Assembly: GCA_003223325.1 (NCBI GenBank)
Contig: QHYS01000023.1
Location: 10,500 to 74,499, forward strand
Direction of reading: 5' to 3'
Origin: Acidobacteriota bacterium
GTDB taxonomy: Bacteria; Acidobacteriota; Terriglobia; Acidiferrales; UBA7541
DNA length: 64,000 nt
Below are positions 33,717 through 43,245 of the stretch, in pieces; the first letter of the stretch is position 1; each line of letters starts with the position of its first letter. A model generated the notes under the pieces. That model had not been told where the DNA came from. It saw nothing but the letters and a program-made list of their open reading frames with translations, and ran no database searches. The translations under genes were made by a program, and so were the position numbers.

Positions 33717-35357
33717 TCAAAAGAGACCCTGCGGCTCCACTAATCGCCGGCCGGCCGCCTTGGCAGAGAAATCTTTGGTCCCGTGCTCGGTCCTGGGATC
33801 GGTTGAACCGGTTGGCCAAGTGACTTCGAGCCCGGTCCCTCGCAAGAGCAAAATCTTCGAGTGTTTGACGACACGAATGGCGAGTAAATTACTCTCTCCC
33901 TGGTGCAGTTCCGCCAACCCTTGCTTTTCCGCCCGCAAGGAGTTGTCGGCCTTGTAGAGGGCCACGCTCAGATGGTGTTGCCCCGGGAAAAGTGTGCACT
34001 CCGCGCGGAACGGTTCTTCTGTTGCCTCGGCCACGGAAGCCAGAGGCGTACTGAAGATCAATTGATGGTCGGCAAACACGGCCAGTGTCCCATCGCTGGA
34101 TTGAGCGGAGATCTCGATGGTCATGGGTATGCCGGCGGTCTTGGCGGAGGAAGCCCGCTGGTCTGGCAATTCAGCAGCACGGTTTGATGGAGGCGCGGCT
34201 TCTGGGCTTGCCTCTGCGACGGTAGGATGCGTTTCAAGAGCCTCTAACCGTCTTTTCATCGCCCACGCAGACTTCGATCGAGCTGGCTGGCGATGAACTG
34301 GCAACGGCGCCCGTGCTGTCATTTCCGAAGACGGCGACGAAATATCTTGTGCCTCGCGCCAGAAGGGCAGATCGGCAGGCAGCGTAGGAGCTGGGTACAT
34401 CGCAACCGGTGCCGGCGGCAGCCGAAGGTTATTTCTATAGTAGCCTACTGCGATCGGCGAGAACAGAGCGAGGAGCAGCAAACCCGCTGCCCCTGCGTAG
34501 CCCAGGGCCGTTCTTATGGGTCGATTTCTGGTTGGTCCGCGGCGCGGCAAAACCAGTGGCTCGCGGGCCACAGCTTCGAGCTGCGTCGACAATATCTCCC
34601 CGTTCGCATACCGATCCTCGGGATTCCTGGCGAGACACCGCGTAACAATCCCGTCGAATGCGCGCGGAAGCAGGGGATTGACCTTGGTCGGCGGCGCGAT
34701 CTTAGCCTTCAGAATCTGTGCGCAGACCGCTTGCACCGAATCGCTTTGGAAGGGCCGTTGCCCTGTAGCCAACTGGTAGAGGATGATTCCGAGCGAGAAG
34801 AGATCCGATCTGCCATCGGTTGGCTTACCTTCAATCTGTTCTGGCGAGAGGTATGCCGGAGTCCCACGGAGACCCCCGTTTTGTGAGATTTGGGCGGAAA
34901 AGCGCGCGATGCCAAAATCGGTCAGCATGACGCGCCCGTCCTGGTTGATCATGATGTTTGCCGGCTTAACGTCGCCATGGATGATGCCCTGTTCGTGGGC
35001 ATAAGCAAGGGCGCGCGCTAGAGCTGCCCCCCAGCCGCAGGCTTGCTGGGGCTCGGTTTTTCGGGCCGCCATGTGTTGTTCCAGAGTCTCGCCGACGACG
35101 TATTCCATCACTAGGTAGGGTGCGCCAGTGATTTCGTCGATGCCGACGTCGTGCAGTTTCACGATGCGGGGATGGGAAAGTTGGCCCACGATGCGGGCCT
35201 CGGCCATGAAGCGCTCTCGCCACGCCGGGTCGTTTAGGCCAGACTGAAGGGTTTTGATGGCCACGATGCGGCCGATCAGCGTGTCTCGCGCTTTGAAAAC
35301 CGTGCTACTGGCCCCCCGGCCTATGGCTTCCAAAATCTCGTAGCGTCCTAGCTGCAT
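33717..35357 (-). CDS. Transmembrane Ser/Thr protein kinase (PknB type)
   Basis: A 546-residue Hanks-type kinase. Glycine loop IGRGASSTVF, Lys35 (IVAIKTL), catalytic loop HGDVKPANIM (HRD replaced by HGD), DFGIAR and the APE-equivalent SPEQ are visible in residues 8-265. A membrane helix (AGAAGLLLLALFSPIAVGYY) at about 285-305 precedes a proline-rich linker and a C-terminal beta-rich extracytoplasmic part (MTIEISAQSSDGTLAVFADH). ATG 35357 begins MQLGRYEILE, the canonical start; the open frame extends 43 codons upstream. It is followed by the double-PilZ gene. Confidence 0.92.
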   Translation of the reverse strand: MQLGRYEILEAIGRGASSTVFKARDTLIGRIVAIKTLQSGLNDPAWRERFMAEARIVGQLSHPRIVKLHDVGIDEITGAPYLVMEYVVGETLEQHMAARKTEPQQACGWGAALARALAYAHEQGIIHGDVKPANIMINQDGRVMLTDFGIARFSAQISQNGGLRGTPAYLSPEQIEGKPTDGRSDLFSLGIILYQLATGQRPFQSDSVQAVCAQILKAKIAPPTKVNPLLPRAFDGIVTRCLARNPEDRYANGEILSTQLEAVAREPLVLPRRGPTRNRPIRTALGYAGAAGLLLLALFSPIAVGYYRNNLRLPPAPVAMYPAPTLPADLPFWREAQDISSPSSEMTARAPLPVHRQPARSKSAWAMKRRLEALETHPTVAEASPEAAPPSNRAAELPDQRASSAKTAGIPMTIEISAQSSDGTLAVFADHQLIFSTPLASVAEATEEPFRAECTLFPGQHHLSVALYKADNSLRAEKQGLAELHQGESNLLAIRVVKHSKILLLRGTGLEVTWPTGSTDPRTEHGTKDFSAKAAGRRLVEPQGLF

Positions 35358-35549
35358 GCCAGATTTCCCCTTGCCTCCGGCCTGATTTTTGGAGAAGTTC
35401 GACGATAAAGCCTGCCATTGTTGCTGGGAATGGTCCTCTGGTTTGAATCGCAGGTACACTCGTACCGTCTCGAAGCTGCTGAACAATCGATGCTTAGCAG
35501 CTAGGATCTCACATACTCTGTGGTCGTGGCAAAATTCGAGAAGGGCGGC

Positions 35550-36881
35550 TCACCGCCCTACCACGGCGGCCTTGTCCCCTGCGACTGCACTCGTCATTTT
35601 GTTGCGCCCGATCAGCAGCATGGTCAGAGCTGCTGCCGCAGCCAGCGCCACCAGTGGCAACAGCGCCAGCGAAAATCTGCCGGTCACATCCTTGGTAAAT
35701 CCCATCAGGTATATCGTCCCGAACCCAGCAAGGTTGCTGACGGCATTTATCTGCGCCAGTCCGGCCGCCGCTGTGCTCGCCGACAGCCACTCGGTCGACA
35801 CCGCCCACGCCGGTCCCTTGCCCGCATAAATGCCGATGACGGCTAGGCACAGGATCACGAGGGTCGCGAATAACGACTCGAACAGGAACGCTGCCCCAAG
35901 GCTGAATGACGTCAGTATGAGCGGCAACGCGGCGTGCCAAATCCGCTCGCCACGCTGGTCTGATCGCTTCCCCCACCAAACCATGATCACCGAAGCCAGG
36001 GCAAAAGGGATGGAATTGAGCAGCCCGGTCTGCAGGTTGGTGAGGCCGTAGGATTGGATAATCTGCGGCTGCCACAGCTGGAGCCCACTGCTCACGGCCG
36101 TGCTCCCCGCCAGAACCATACTGAGCGCGAGAACATGCTTGTTCCACAATAACTGCCAAAGACTCAGACGCCCTACCGGCCGCTCTCCCGGCGTCTCGGC
36201 GTCAAGCTGGCTCATCAGCCAGCTTTGCTCATTGGTGTCGAGCCATTTCGCATCGCTGGGCCGGTCGCTCAGCACGACCAGGCACGCCAACCCCAAGACA
36301 ACCGCAGGAGCGGCCTCCAGGATGAACATCCACTGCCATCCGCGGAGCCCGAGCCATCCGATTTCAAGCAAAGCCGCCGAGATCGGCGATCCCAGGAAAC
36401 TCGAGACCGGGATGGCCACCGTAAACATTCCGATGATTCGCGCCCGGTACTTGGCCGGAAACCAATAACTCAGGTAGAGAATCACTCCCGGGAAGAACCC
36501 AGCCTCCGCCGCGCCCAGTAGCAGGCGCATGGCGTAGAACGAGTGGGGACCCTTGACTAGGGCCATTCCTCCGGCAAGAAATCCCCAGGTGATCATGATT
36601 CGCGCGATCCAGCGCCGCGCGCCGACCTTTTCGAGGAGCAGGTTGCTGGGCACCTCGCAAAAGAAATACGATACGAAAAAAAGTCCGCCCCCAAGCCCAA
36701 ATACCGTCGCCGAGAGGCGCAGGTCGCTGACCATCTGCAGTGCCGCGAATCCCAGATTGACTCGGTCCACAAAGGAAATGAAATAACAGGTCATCAAGAA
36801 GGGCAAAATGCGCAGGGCAACCAGCCGCATCGTCCGCGCTTCCAGTGTCTTTCTCTCAGATGGATCGCTCGTGGGAGTCAC
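35550..36881 (-). CDS. MFS transporter, anion:cation symporter family (phthalate permease-like)
   Basis: A 443-residue protein with 12 predicted membrane helices. The N-terminal half has FISFVDRVNLGFAALQM and the loop GARRWIARIMITWG; GAAEAGFFPGVILYLSYWFP is typical of the ACS family that imports phthalate, hydroxyaromatic acids, sugar acids and tartrate. GTG 36881 is the start. The gene is divergent from the amidohydrolase-UbiD operon, so an aromatic carboxylate is the likely cargo. Confidence 0.88.
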   Translation of the reverse strand: MTPTSDPSERKTLEARTMRLVALRILPFLMTCYFISFVDRVNLGFAALQMVSDLRLSATVFGLGGGLFFVSYFFCEVPSNLLLEKVGARRWIARIMITWGFLAGGMALVKGPHSFYAMRLLLGAAEAGFFPGVILYLSYWFPAKYRARIIGMFTVAIPVSSFLGSPISAALLEIGWLGLRGWQWMFILEAAPAVVLGLACLVVLSDRPSDAKWLDTNEQSWLMSQLDAETPGERPVGRLSLWQLLWNKHVLALSMVLAGSTAVSSGLQLWQPQIIQSYGLTNLQTGLLNSIPFALASVIMVWWGKRSDQRGERIWHAALPLILTSFSLGAAFLFESLFATLVILCLAVIGIYAGKGPAWAVSTEWLSASTAAAGLAQINAVSNLAGFGTIYLMGFTKDVTGRFSLALLPLVALAAAAALTMLLIGRNKMTSAVAGDKAAVVGR

Positions 36882-36980
36882 GCTAGGGGCTCATGGTGCG
36901 CTTCGGCCGGTCGCATCGGCCCTTCCTATCTGATTGACCGGCGGCTCGCCATTCGCTAGAGCATTGACGGCGCTCGCGTC

Positions 36981-37016
36981 CGGATTCTACATTCTTTTGC
37001 CGGATTCTACTTTCTT
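36981..37016. promoter_or_regulatory. Tandem direct repeat, possible operator of the aromatic-acid locus
   Basis: CGGATTCTACATTCTT (36981-36996) and CGGATTCTACTTTCTT (37001-37016) repeat with a 20-bp period, two turns of the helix. They lie between the divergent MFS gene and the amidohydrolase gene, 58 bp upstream of the latter. A regulator binding two direct half-sites is the simplest reading. Confidence 0.5.
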
Positions 37017-37074
37017 CTGAATGTTTCTTAACAATTCCATTCAGTCGCCACGCCATTCATCGCTAGGAGGATAA

Positions 37075-37944
37075 GTGGACTCTTGCCCGGCGCCCGATGC
37101 CAACACGAAAGTTCCGCGATTCCGCATGCCTCTATTGGCCTGCGACGCACATTGTCATGTGTTCGGTCCTGCCGCGAAATTTCCTTACGCTCCCAACCGC
37201 GCCTATACGCCCCCCGATGCCCCCAAGGAGCGCCTGACGGCCCTGCACAAAATTCTCGGCATGGAGCGATGCGTGATTGTTCAGGCGAGCTGTCATGGCA
37301 CGGACAACCGCGCGATGCTCGATGCCATTGCCACTAGCGGCGGTCGTTGTCGCGGGATCGCCATTGTTGATGAGACGTTCACCGAGCGAGATTACGCTGG
37401 TTTGCAGGAAGGTGGGATCCGGGGCGTGCGCTTCAATTTCGTCAAGCACCTGGGCGGCATGCCCGATATGAATGCCTTTCGCCGTGTTCTCGAGCGCATT
37501 CAGCCGCTCGGATGGCATCTGGTCGTGCACCTGGACGCCGGCGATATCGCCGAGCTTTCCGGAATTTTCCGCAAGCTTTCGCTCCCATTTATCATCGACC
37601 ACATGGGGCGCGTCAAAGCCAGTGCGGGCCTCGAACAAGAGCCGTTTCGCGCGCTCCTCGAGCTGATGAAGCTCGAGAACTGCTGGGTCAAGGTTTGTGG
37701 CTCCGAGCGCGTCTCGGCAACGGGTCCCCCTTTCCTGGACGCGATCCCCTTTGCCCAGGCGCTGGTCAACGCCGCTCCCGGTCGCGTGCTGTGGGGCACC
37801 GACTGGCCTCACCCAAACGTCGGCCGCCACATGCCCAACGACGGAGATCTGGTCGATCTCCTGCCACTGATCGCACCCAGCGAGGAACTCCGGGAAAAGC
37901 TTTTGGTCAAAAACCCGGCGACCCTGTACGATTTTAACCGCTGA
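37075..37944 (+). CDS. Amidohydrolase 2, 2-pyrone-4,6-dicarboxylate lactonase-like
   Basis: A 289-residue TIM-barrel hydrolase of the amidohydrolase superfamily. DAHCHVFGP carries the HxH, later ligands are in WHLVVHLDAGD and FIIDHMGRV, and the final Asp is in LWGTDWPHPN. The pattern and length fit LigI (PDC lactonase) and sulfomuconolactonase, which act late in aromatic ring degradation. AGGAGG precedes GTG 37075. UbiD follows 40 nt later. Substrate is inferred from family and context. Confidence 0.88.
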   Translation: MDSCPAPDANTKVPRFRMPLLACDAHCHVFGPAAKFPYAPNRAYTPPDAPKERLTALHKILGMERCVIVQASCHGTDNRAMLDAIATSGGRCRGIAIVDETFTERDYAGLQEGGIRGVRFNFVKHLGGMPDMNAFRRVLERIQPLGWHLVVHLDAGDIAELSGIFRKLSLPFIIDHMGRVKASAGLEQEPFRALLELMKLENCWVKVCGSERVSATGPPFLDAIPFAQALVNAAPGRVLWGTDWPHPNVGRHMPNDGDLVDLLPLIAPSEELREKLLVKNPATLYDFNR

Positions 37945-37984
37945 TGCCGTCTTCTTGTGGTCGCAAGCGAGGAGGGAAGAACGT

Positions 37985-39424
37985 ATGTCCTATCAGGATC
38001 TTCGGCAATATCTACAGGTTTTGGAAAAGAAAGGACTCCTTTGCCACATCACCGCCGAAGTTGACAAGGATTGGGAAATCAGCGCGGTTTGCCGGCATAC
38101 GTTTCGCACGATCCCCGAGCAACGCCGTCCCGCGCTGATGTTCGACAGAGTCAAGGGCAGCGCCATGCCGTTCGTGGTCGGAATCCTCGGGGGTTCGCGG
38201 CGGATTTACGCCACGGCCTTAGAAACCGACCTCCATGGCGTCTGGGAAAAGTGGGAGCGCGGCAAGAACCTGGTGCCACCTCGGCTCGTGAAAGGCGGGC
38301 CCTGTCAGGACGTTGTTCACATGGGAGACGAAGCCAATATCGAAACGCTGCCTGCCGCGGTCTGGACGGTGGGGCAGGACCCCGGCCCCTACCACACCTC
38401 TCCGTTTGTCATCTCCCGCGATCCCGAAACTCGCATCCCCAACGTGGGCGTTTATCGCGTGCAAGTGAAAGGGCCCCGCAAAACGGGACTCATGATTTAT
38501 CCACCGCGCAACATGAACCAGCACATCCGAAAAAATGAATTGCGGGGTTGCGCCACCGAGGCGGCCATCGTCTTCGGTACAGATCCTGTAATCGGCCTGA
38601 CCGCCGTGAGTCCCTTTCCCTACGGCGTGGACGAATTGGCGGCAGCAGGAGGTATCCGCGGGGAGCCCGTCGATGTAGTCCGCTGCCTTACCGTGGATCT
38701 TGAGGTTCCCGCCACGGCGGAAATCGTGGTGGAAGGCAAGGTTCCATTTCAGGCCCGGGAACAAGAAGGACCCTTTGGCGAATATGCCGGCTACATGGGA
38801 GAAGGCGGAATCCATCCGGTGTTCGAGGTCAACTGCATCACGCACCGGCGCAACCCGATCTATCAGGCTTTTATGAGCCAGATGCCTCCCAGCGAGTCCA
38901 GCTGCATCAAGAGCTTTGGGCGCGAGATGGAAGTTCGACGCCACCTGAAGAATAATCTCGGCCTGCCCGTACACGATGTCTGCATCACCGAAAGCAGCGG
39001 CGCCACGGCCATCCTGTTGATCTCCATGCGCAAGCACAATCGCTTTCAGCCGCTTAAGGCCATGATGGGTGCGTGGTCACTGGCGATCGGTGTCGGTAAG
39101 ATCACGATCGTGGTTGACGAAGACATCGACATCCGCGATCCCTTTCAGGTCGAGTGGGCGCTCAGCTTTCGCATGCAGCCGGCTGAAGATATCCACATCG
39201 TGAGAAACACAGACCCCATGGCGCTCGATCCTTCACAACCTCTGAAAGACGGAAAAAAGCTGCCTCCCACCGAACAGGTGAGTTCCAAGATCGGTATCGA
39301 CGCGACCCGTAAATTCCCATATCCCGCTCCCGCTGCGCCGCCCCAGGAGCATTTGGATAGAGTCGCTGCGAATTGGGCACACTACGGCATTCGCGAAGTT
39401 CCTCAGCCCCGAACAGAAACTTGA
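37985..39424 (+). CDS. UbiD family decarboxylase
   Basis: A 479-residue prenylated-FMN-dependent decarboxylase. The catalytic Glu-Arg-Glu set is probably in VYRVQV and QEGPFGEYAGYMG; metal and phosphate contacts lie in NVGVYRVQVKG and GCATEAAIVFG. It should (de)carboxylate an aromatic or unsaturated acid. The prenyl transferase UbiX is not in the window. GGAGGG precedes ATG 37985 by about 9 nt. With the amidohydrolase and the divergent MFS gene it forms a small aromatic-acid catabolic unit. Confidence 0.9.
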   Translation: MSYQDLRQYLQVLEKKGLLCHITAEVDKDWEISAVCRHTFRTIPEQRRPALMFDRVKGSAMPFVVGILGGSRRIYATALETDLHGVWEKWERGKNLVPPRLVKGGPCQDVVHMGDEANIETLPAAVWTVGQDPGPYHTSPFVISRDPETRIPNVGVYRVQVKGPRKTGLMIYPPRNMNQHIRKNELRGCATEAAIVFGTDPVIGLTAVSPFPYGVDELAAAGGIRGEPVDVVRCLTVDLEVPATAEIVVEGKVPFQAREQEGPFGEYAGYMGEGGIHPVFEVNCITHRRNPIYQAFMSQMPPSESSCIKSFGREMEVRRHLKNNLGLPVHDVCITESSGATAILLISMRKHNRFQPLKAMMGAWSLAIGVGKITIVVDEDIDIRDPFQVEWALSFRMQPAEDIHIVRNTDPMALDPSQPLKDGKKLPPTEQVSSKIGIDATRKFPYPAPAAPPQEHLDRVAANWAHYGIREVPQPRTET

Positions 39425-39736
39425 AGACTAATGAACCTAGAGATGCAGCGGCAAGCGGGCGAGCGCTTTGGCTTTGGCCTCGGACGCTCGCCGCGGAGTG
39501 CTCCGCGCGTGCCCTGAAATCCCGTTGCCGATAATACCGTTCTGGGGAGTTGGCAAGACGTGAGTCGTGTAATTGCTACTGGTTAGCAACACCCGCCGGC
39601 ATGACCACGCAACAGGCCGCGAGAAGTCCCCAGCGGCCCGCAAAATCAGCGCTGTAATGGATCCAACTGGAAGGAAACGGAAGTGATCGGTAAGGTTTCT
39701 CGGCTACAAGAGAGAATGCGAGGCGAGGCCGCAGAA
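39425..39736. other. Convergent intergenic region with hairpins
   Basis: About 310 bp between two convergent genes. CGCGGAG-TG-CTCCGCG (39492-39507) is a perfect hairpin and GGCGAGC...GCTCGCC surrounds part of it; either may end transcription from both sides. I see no gene. Confidence 0.45.
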
Positions 39737-41602
39737 TTAGGGTATTACGGCGGTCGCTTGGTTCGAGTAGACGCTCTCCATGATGTTGGAATCGAGCGCG
39801 GTCACAACGTAATAATATGTTTGCCCGGACGAGACGGAACTATCCGTGAAAGTGGTGCCTGCGTCGAGCGAAGAATTGAGTTTCGTATACGGCCCGCCCG
39901 CAACCGAGCTGCGGTACACGTTGTAGCCTGAGACGACGGACGCACTCGCTGTCCACGTCAGGGCCGCAGAGTGTGTCACAACGCCTGTGCCTGAAAGCGG
40001 AATCGTTAATGTGGAATTCAAAGCAGTGCTAGAGATCGTCACGCTTCCGGTCGCGCTGCCAGAAGCCGCGGGGGCAAATATTAGATCCATTGTTGTAGAA
40101 CCTCCCGGACTGAGAATGAGTCCGGTCGAGATGCCATTCTCAGTGAAGCCCGTCCCAGAGGTCGTGACATTGGAGATGGAGACATTGGAGCCGCCAGTGT
40201 TCGTCAGCGTCACGGATTGCGCGCTGCTGCTGCCGAGGTCGACGTTCCCGAAACTCACGCTCGAAGTGCTGGAGCTTAGCTGACCAGGCGTCGTGACCGT
40301 GAGTGTAGCAGCGTTGCTGGTCACGCTGCCGGCCGAGTTGCGGACCACAGCCGTAAACTGCGCGCCATTGTCGGAAGCCGCTTCAGCCGGAGTGGTATAA
40401 CTCGAGGAAGTCGCCCCGCTGATGGCTCCGCCGTTCTTCTGCCATTGATAATTCAGGGGAGCAGTCCCGGAAGCGCTGACCGAGAACTTCGCTGTTTGCC
40501 CGGCAGTAATCGTTTGGCTCGCCGGTTGGCTGGTGATGGAAGGCGCGATGGGATCCGGATTGACGGTGAGTGTGGCAGAGTTACTCGTGACGTTCCCAGC
40601 GGAGTTGCTGACTACGACGGCAAATTGCGCTCCACTATCGGAAGCAATCTCAGCTGGAGTCGGGTAGTTCGGCGAAGTTGCACCGCCAATAGCGATTCCA
40701 TTCTTCTCCCACTGATACCTGAGCGGGGAGGTTCCGTTGGCAACGACCGAGAAGGTCGCCGACTGGCCGACAAATGTCGTCTGGCCTGCGGGCTGCGTAG
40801 TGATCGACGGCGCGACAGGTGCGGCACTGACGGTCAGTATACCAGCGTTGCTGATGATGTTCCCGGCGGCGTTACTGACCACGACGGTAAATTGCGCTCC
40901 ATTATCGGAGGCAATCTCAGCTGGAGTCGTATAGTTGGACGAAGTCGCGCCGATGATGGCCGTGCCATTCTTGCGCCACTGATAGATCAAAGGAGCAGTA
41001 CCGGAAGCAGTCACCGAGAAGGTCACCGTTTGTCCGATAAGCACCGACTGGCTGACGGGCTGGTTCGTAATTGCCGGCGCGACTGCCACACCCGTTCCAG
41101 CCATCTGGATCGTGAGCGGCGAGCTCAACTGCGCGCTCAGAATCGAGGCGCTTCCCGAGACAGTCCCCGTGGCCATGGGTGCGAAGCCGGCTGTAAACGT
41201 AAAGGTGTTGCCTGGCGATAAACTTAGCGGAAGGGATGCTCCCCCGATGCTAAAGCCCGCGCCAGTCGCGGTCACCTGGGAGATAGTGACCGCTAAGCTG
41301 CCGGAATTCGTTACGCTCAGGCTCTGATTGCTGGTGGACCCGACCGCAACGCTCCCAAAAGTCATGGCCGCCGGGCTCACGCTGAGTGCCCCAGAAGGCG
41401 TTTTATTGGAATTCGTTGTTGTGGAATTGCTTTTAGCACTGGTTATACCGGTGCATCCTGTCAGCATCGAGGCTCCCGACGCAACAGTCAGAGAAAGGAA
41501 TATTAAGAATGATTTGTGCCTGACCGATTTGGTGAGGTCTCGGAGAGACCAGCCGCGCGATTTAGTGCGCGGGCAAACATTTCGCAAGTCGCTTTCGATC
41601 AC
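39737..41602 (-). CDS. Surface lipoprotein with Ig-like, choice-of-anchor D and FN3 repeats
   Basis: A 621-residue secreted protein. The signal segment ends in MLTGC (Cys50), a probable lipobox. Then come a Hydin/SPD-2-like anchor domain (about 72-175, AMTFGSVAVGSTSNQ), three Ig-like domains of about 88 residues (each with QP-Q and the core YQW-KNG--I-GAT), a second anchor domain (about 445-535, VSFGNVDLGSSSAQS) and a C-terminal fibronectin-III domain (YNVYRSSVAGGPYTKLN). GGAG lies 5 nt before GTG 41602. Adhesion is inferred. The three Ig units are similar at DNA level too. Confidence 0.85.
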   Translation of the reverse strand: MIESDLRNVCPRTKSRGWSLRDLTKSVRHKSFLIFLSLTVASGASMLTGCTGITSAKSNSTTTNSNKTPSGALSVSPAAMTFGSVAVGSTSNQSLSVTNSGSLAVTISQVTATGAGFSIGGASLPLSLSPGNTFTFTAGFAPMATGTVSGSASILSAQLSSPLTIQMAGTGVAVAPAITNQPVSQSVLIGQTVTFSVTASGTAPLIYQWRKNGTAIIGATSSNYTTPAEIASDNGAQFTVVVSNAAGNIISNAGILTVSAAPVAPSITTQPAGQTTFVGQSATFSVVANGTSPLRYQWEKNGIAIGGATSPNYPTPAEIASDSGAQFAVVVSNSAGNVTSNSATLTVNPDPIAPSITSQPASQTITAGQTAKFSVSASGTAPLNYQWQKNGGAISGATSSSYTTPAEAASDNGAQFTAVVRNSAGSVTSNAATLTVTTPGQLSSSTSSVSFGNVDLGSSSAQSVTLTNTGGSNVSISNVTTSGTGFTENGISTGLILSPGGSTTMDLIFAPAASGSATGSVTISSTALNSTLTIPLSGTGVVTHSAALTWTASASVVSGYNVYRSSVAGGPYTKLNSSLDAGTTFTDSSVSSGQTYYYVVTALDSNIMESVYSNQATAVIP

Positions 41603-41757
41603 AAGTGCTCCGTAGGGGCCTGATGCAGTGAGCTCGGAGGGGGGGCCGCCGCAGAGGAGATTAGGCGGGCGTCTAAGGGGGCTCTACTGGTGGCGGGTCT
41701 AGATTGCGTACACCTGTCACGACACGATAAGTACAGGGTCGCCGGCGTAGCAGCGGA

Positions 41758-41994
41758 CTACATCAGCGTCTTCACGGGTCCATAGGTACAGGTCCGTTGA
41801 GTAACATCGTAAAGGGCGTTGTCATTGCGCGGCGCCATTGCTATAAGGATCGCCCGCCCGAAGGAAGCGTAGAGTTCCTGCACCGAGCGATCGCCCTTCA
41901 TGTGCAAGGCCACCCGCACATTTCCCGCGCCGTCCTTGAGGAGGAAGCCTTGGGCCTCGACGCTTTTAACCGTAGCAGATTGAGATGCTGCCAT
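41758..41994 (-). CDS. Small hypothetical protein, perhaps a fragment
   Basis: A 78-residue frame. Its start, VKSVEAQGFLLKDGAGNVRV, resembles the repeat-like opening of acidobacterial proteins of the form VEA--F-LKD-NG--RA. The second half does not continue that pattern. It may be the damaged end of such a gene. No ribosome-binding site is evident. Confidence 0.3.
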   Translation of the reverse strand: MAASQSATVKSVEAQGFLLKDGAGNVRVALHMKGDRSVQELYASFGRAILIAMAPRNDNALYDVTQRTCTYGPVKTLM

Positions 41995-42045
41995 GCGGAA
42001 GTGCTGGATTGCGCAGCGAATCGATCCTAAACCAGAGTAGCGAAA

Positions 42046-43056
42046 TCAGGGAATAAAATAGCCGCCCTTGGCCAGAATGGCATAATCGCGTCCCTTCTTC
42101 CCAAACGACGATGCCAGCCGGACCTCCAGTTTGTGTGGTTTGCCCTCGGCTCCATTGGCTGATGTGTAGTAACCCAGAGTGTAACGGGTCTTGATGCGCT
42201 CGATCAGTGCGCGGAAGACGGAATCGAGCGACGCCATGTTCTGCACGTCGAAGATCTCCCCGCCGGTCTCTTCCGTCACTTTGTGAATGTCCACTAGGCC
42301 CTTGATCAGCCCCCCGGCGAAGCGCACCGCCGGCGGGTTGTTCCCGGGCACCTTCAAATTGTAGAGCGTCGCGTCTGCTGCGATCATTTCTGTGACGATA
42401 TCCCGTGTGCCTTCTCCGCCGGCATCCGTGCCGACGTCGTCGCTGATCAGAATGACCACCCGCCGGCCCTGCGGCGCCGTCGCCAGGAAATACTTGGCGG
42501 CGTCGAAGATGCCGTCATTGATATTTGTGGCGCCGCCCGTCCGGAGTGTGCCGATCTGCTCGGCAATCTTGGCCTTGTCTTTGGTAAAGGGAGTGCTCAA
42601 TTGGGCTTCTGTAGAAAACGTAAACAGCGCCACTTCGTCTTCGCTCTTGAGAGCTGCCAGAGCCGACGTCGCGGCATCGCGCAAGGGGCCCAGGAACGGT
42701 CCGATCGAATCACTCAGATCGAGCACCAGCGCCACATTGAGAGGAAATTCGTCGCGGCTAAAAACAGCCAGTTTTTGAACGGCGCCATCTTCGCGAACCT
42801 CGAAGTCATCTTTTCTCAGATCGCCCATGATCTGCCCGGCTTTGTTTTTCACCGTTGAGTCAATCATGACCAGATTTACATCGACGCGAATGGCATCTTG
42901 GCCTTGGTCCTGCGCTCCAGCGCAAGCGGTTGGAACCCCAGCTAAGGCGCTTGGAAAAAGACCAGGAATTGGCAGAACGCACCCGAGCACTGCGATAAAC
43001 AAGACAACAAGCCTTCGTAAACCTCGTGTGCGTCGCAGTGATCGAGCCATTTCCAT
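42046..43056 (-). CDS. VWFA-related (acidobacterial type) protein
   Basis: A 336-residue exported protein with a von Willebrand A domain. An N-terminal hydrophobic segment (LRRLVVLFIAVLGCVLPIPG) is followed by the fixed opening IRVDVNLVMIDSTVKNKAGQ, DLRKDDFEVREDG, then the MIDAS motif DLSDSIG. The family (TIGR03436) is almost restricted to Acidobacteria. The frame is open to an ATG at 43206; I chose 43056 because the signal segment begins there. Divergent from the beta-propeller gene. Confidence 0.85.
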   Translation of the reverse strand: MEMARSLRRTRGLRRLVVLFIAVLGCVLPIPGLFPSALAGVPTACAGAQDQGQDAIRVDVNLVMIDSTVKNKAGQIMGDLRKDDFEVREDGAVQKLAVFSRDEFPLNVALVLDLSDSIGPFLGPLRDAATSALAALKSEDEVALFTFSTEAQLSTPFTKDKAKIAEQIGTLRTGGATNINDGIFDAAKYFLATAPQGRRVVILISDDVGTDAGGEGTRDIVTEMIAADATLYNLKVPGNNPPAVRFAGGLIKGLVDIHKVTEETGGEIFDVQNMASLDSVFRALIERIKTRYTLGYYTSANGAEGKPHKLEVRLASSFGKKGRDYAILAKGGYFIP

Positions 43057-43245
43057 GGTGGTTTCTGCTCTGGCCAACGACAACATCCTCTGCCTCAGAA
43101 GGTTTTTCCGTCCGACTGGGAGGTTATTCTGGAAGCGCACCGCGGATATAGCAAGAGGGCTAGCGCCCGCAGAAGGGCGTGGAATGTCGTCCTGGTTTTG
43201 TTTCATAATCTTACGGTACGATTGCTCATTGAGGCGATTGACAAT

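Noticed and set aside
39737-41602. Repeats within the coding sequence as a CRISPR-like array
   Set aside because: The roughly 265-bp periodicity is that of the tandem Ig-like domains of one protein; no short repeat-spacer structure exists.
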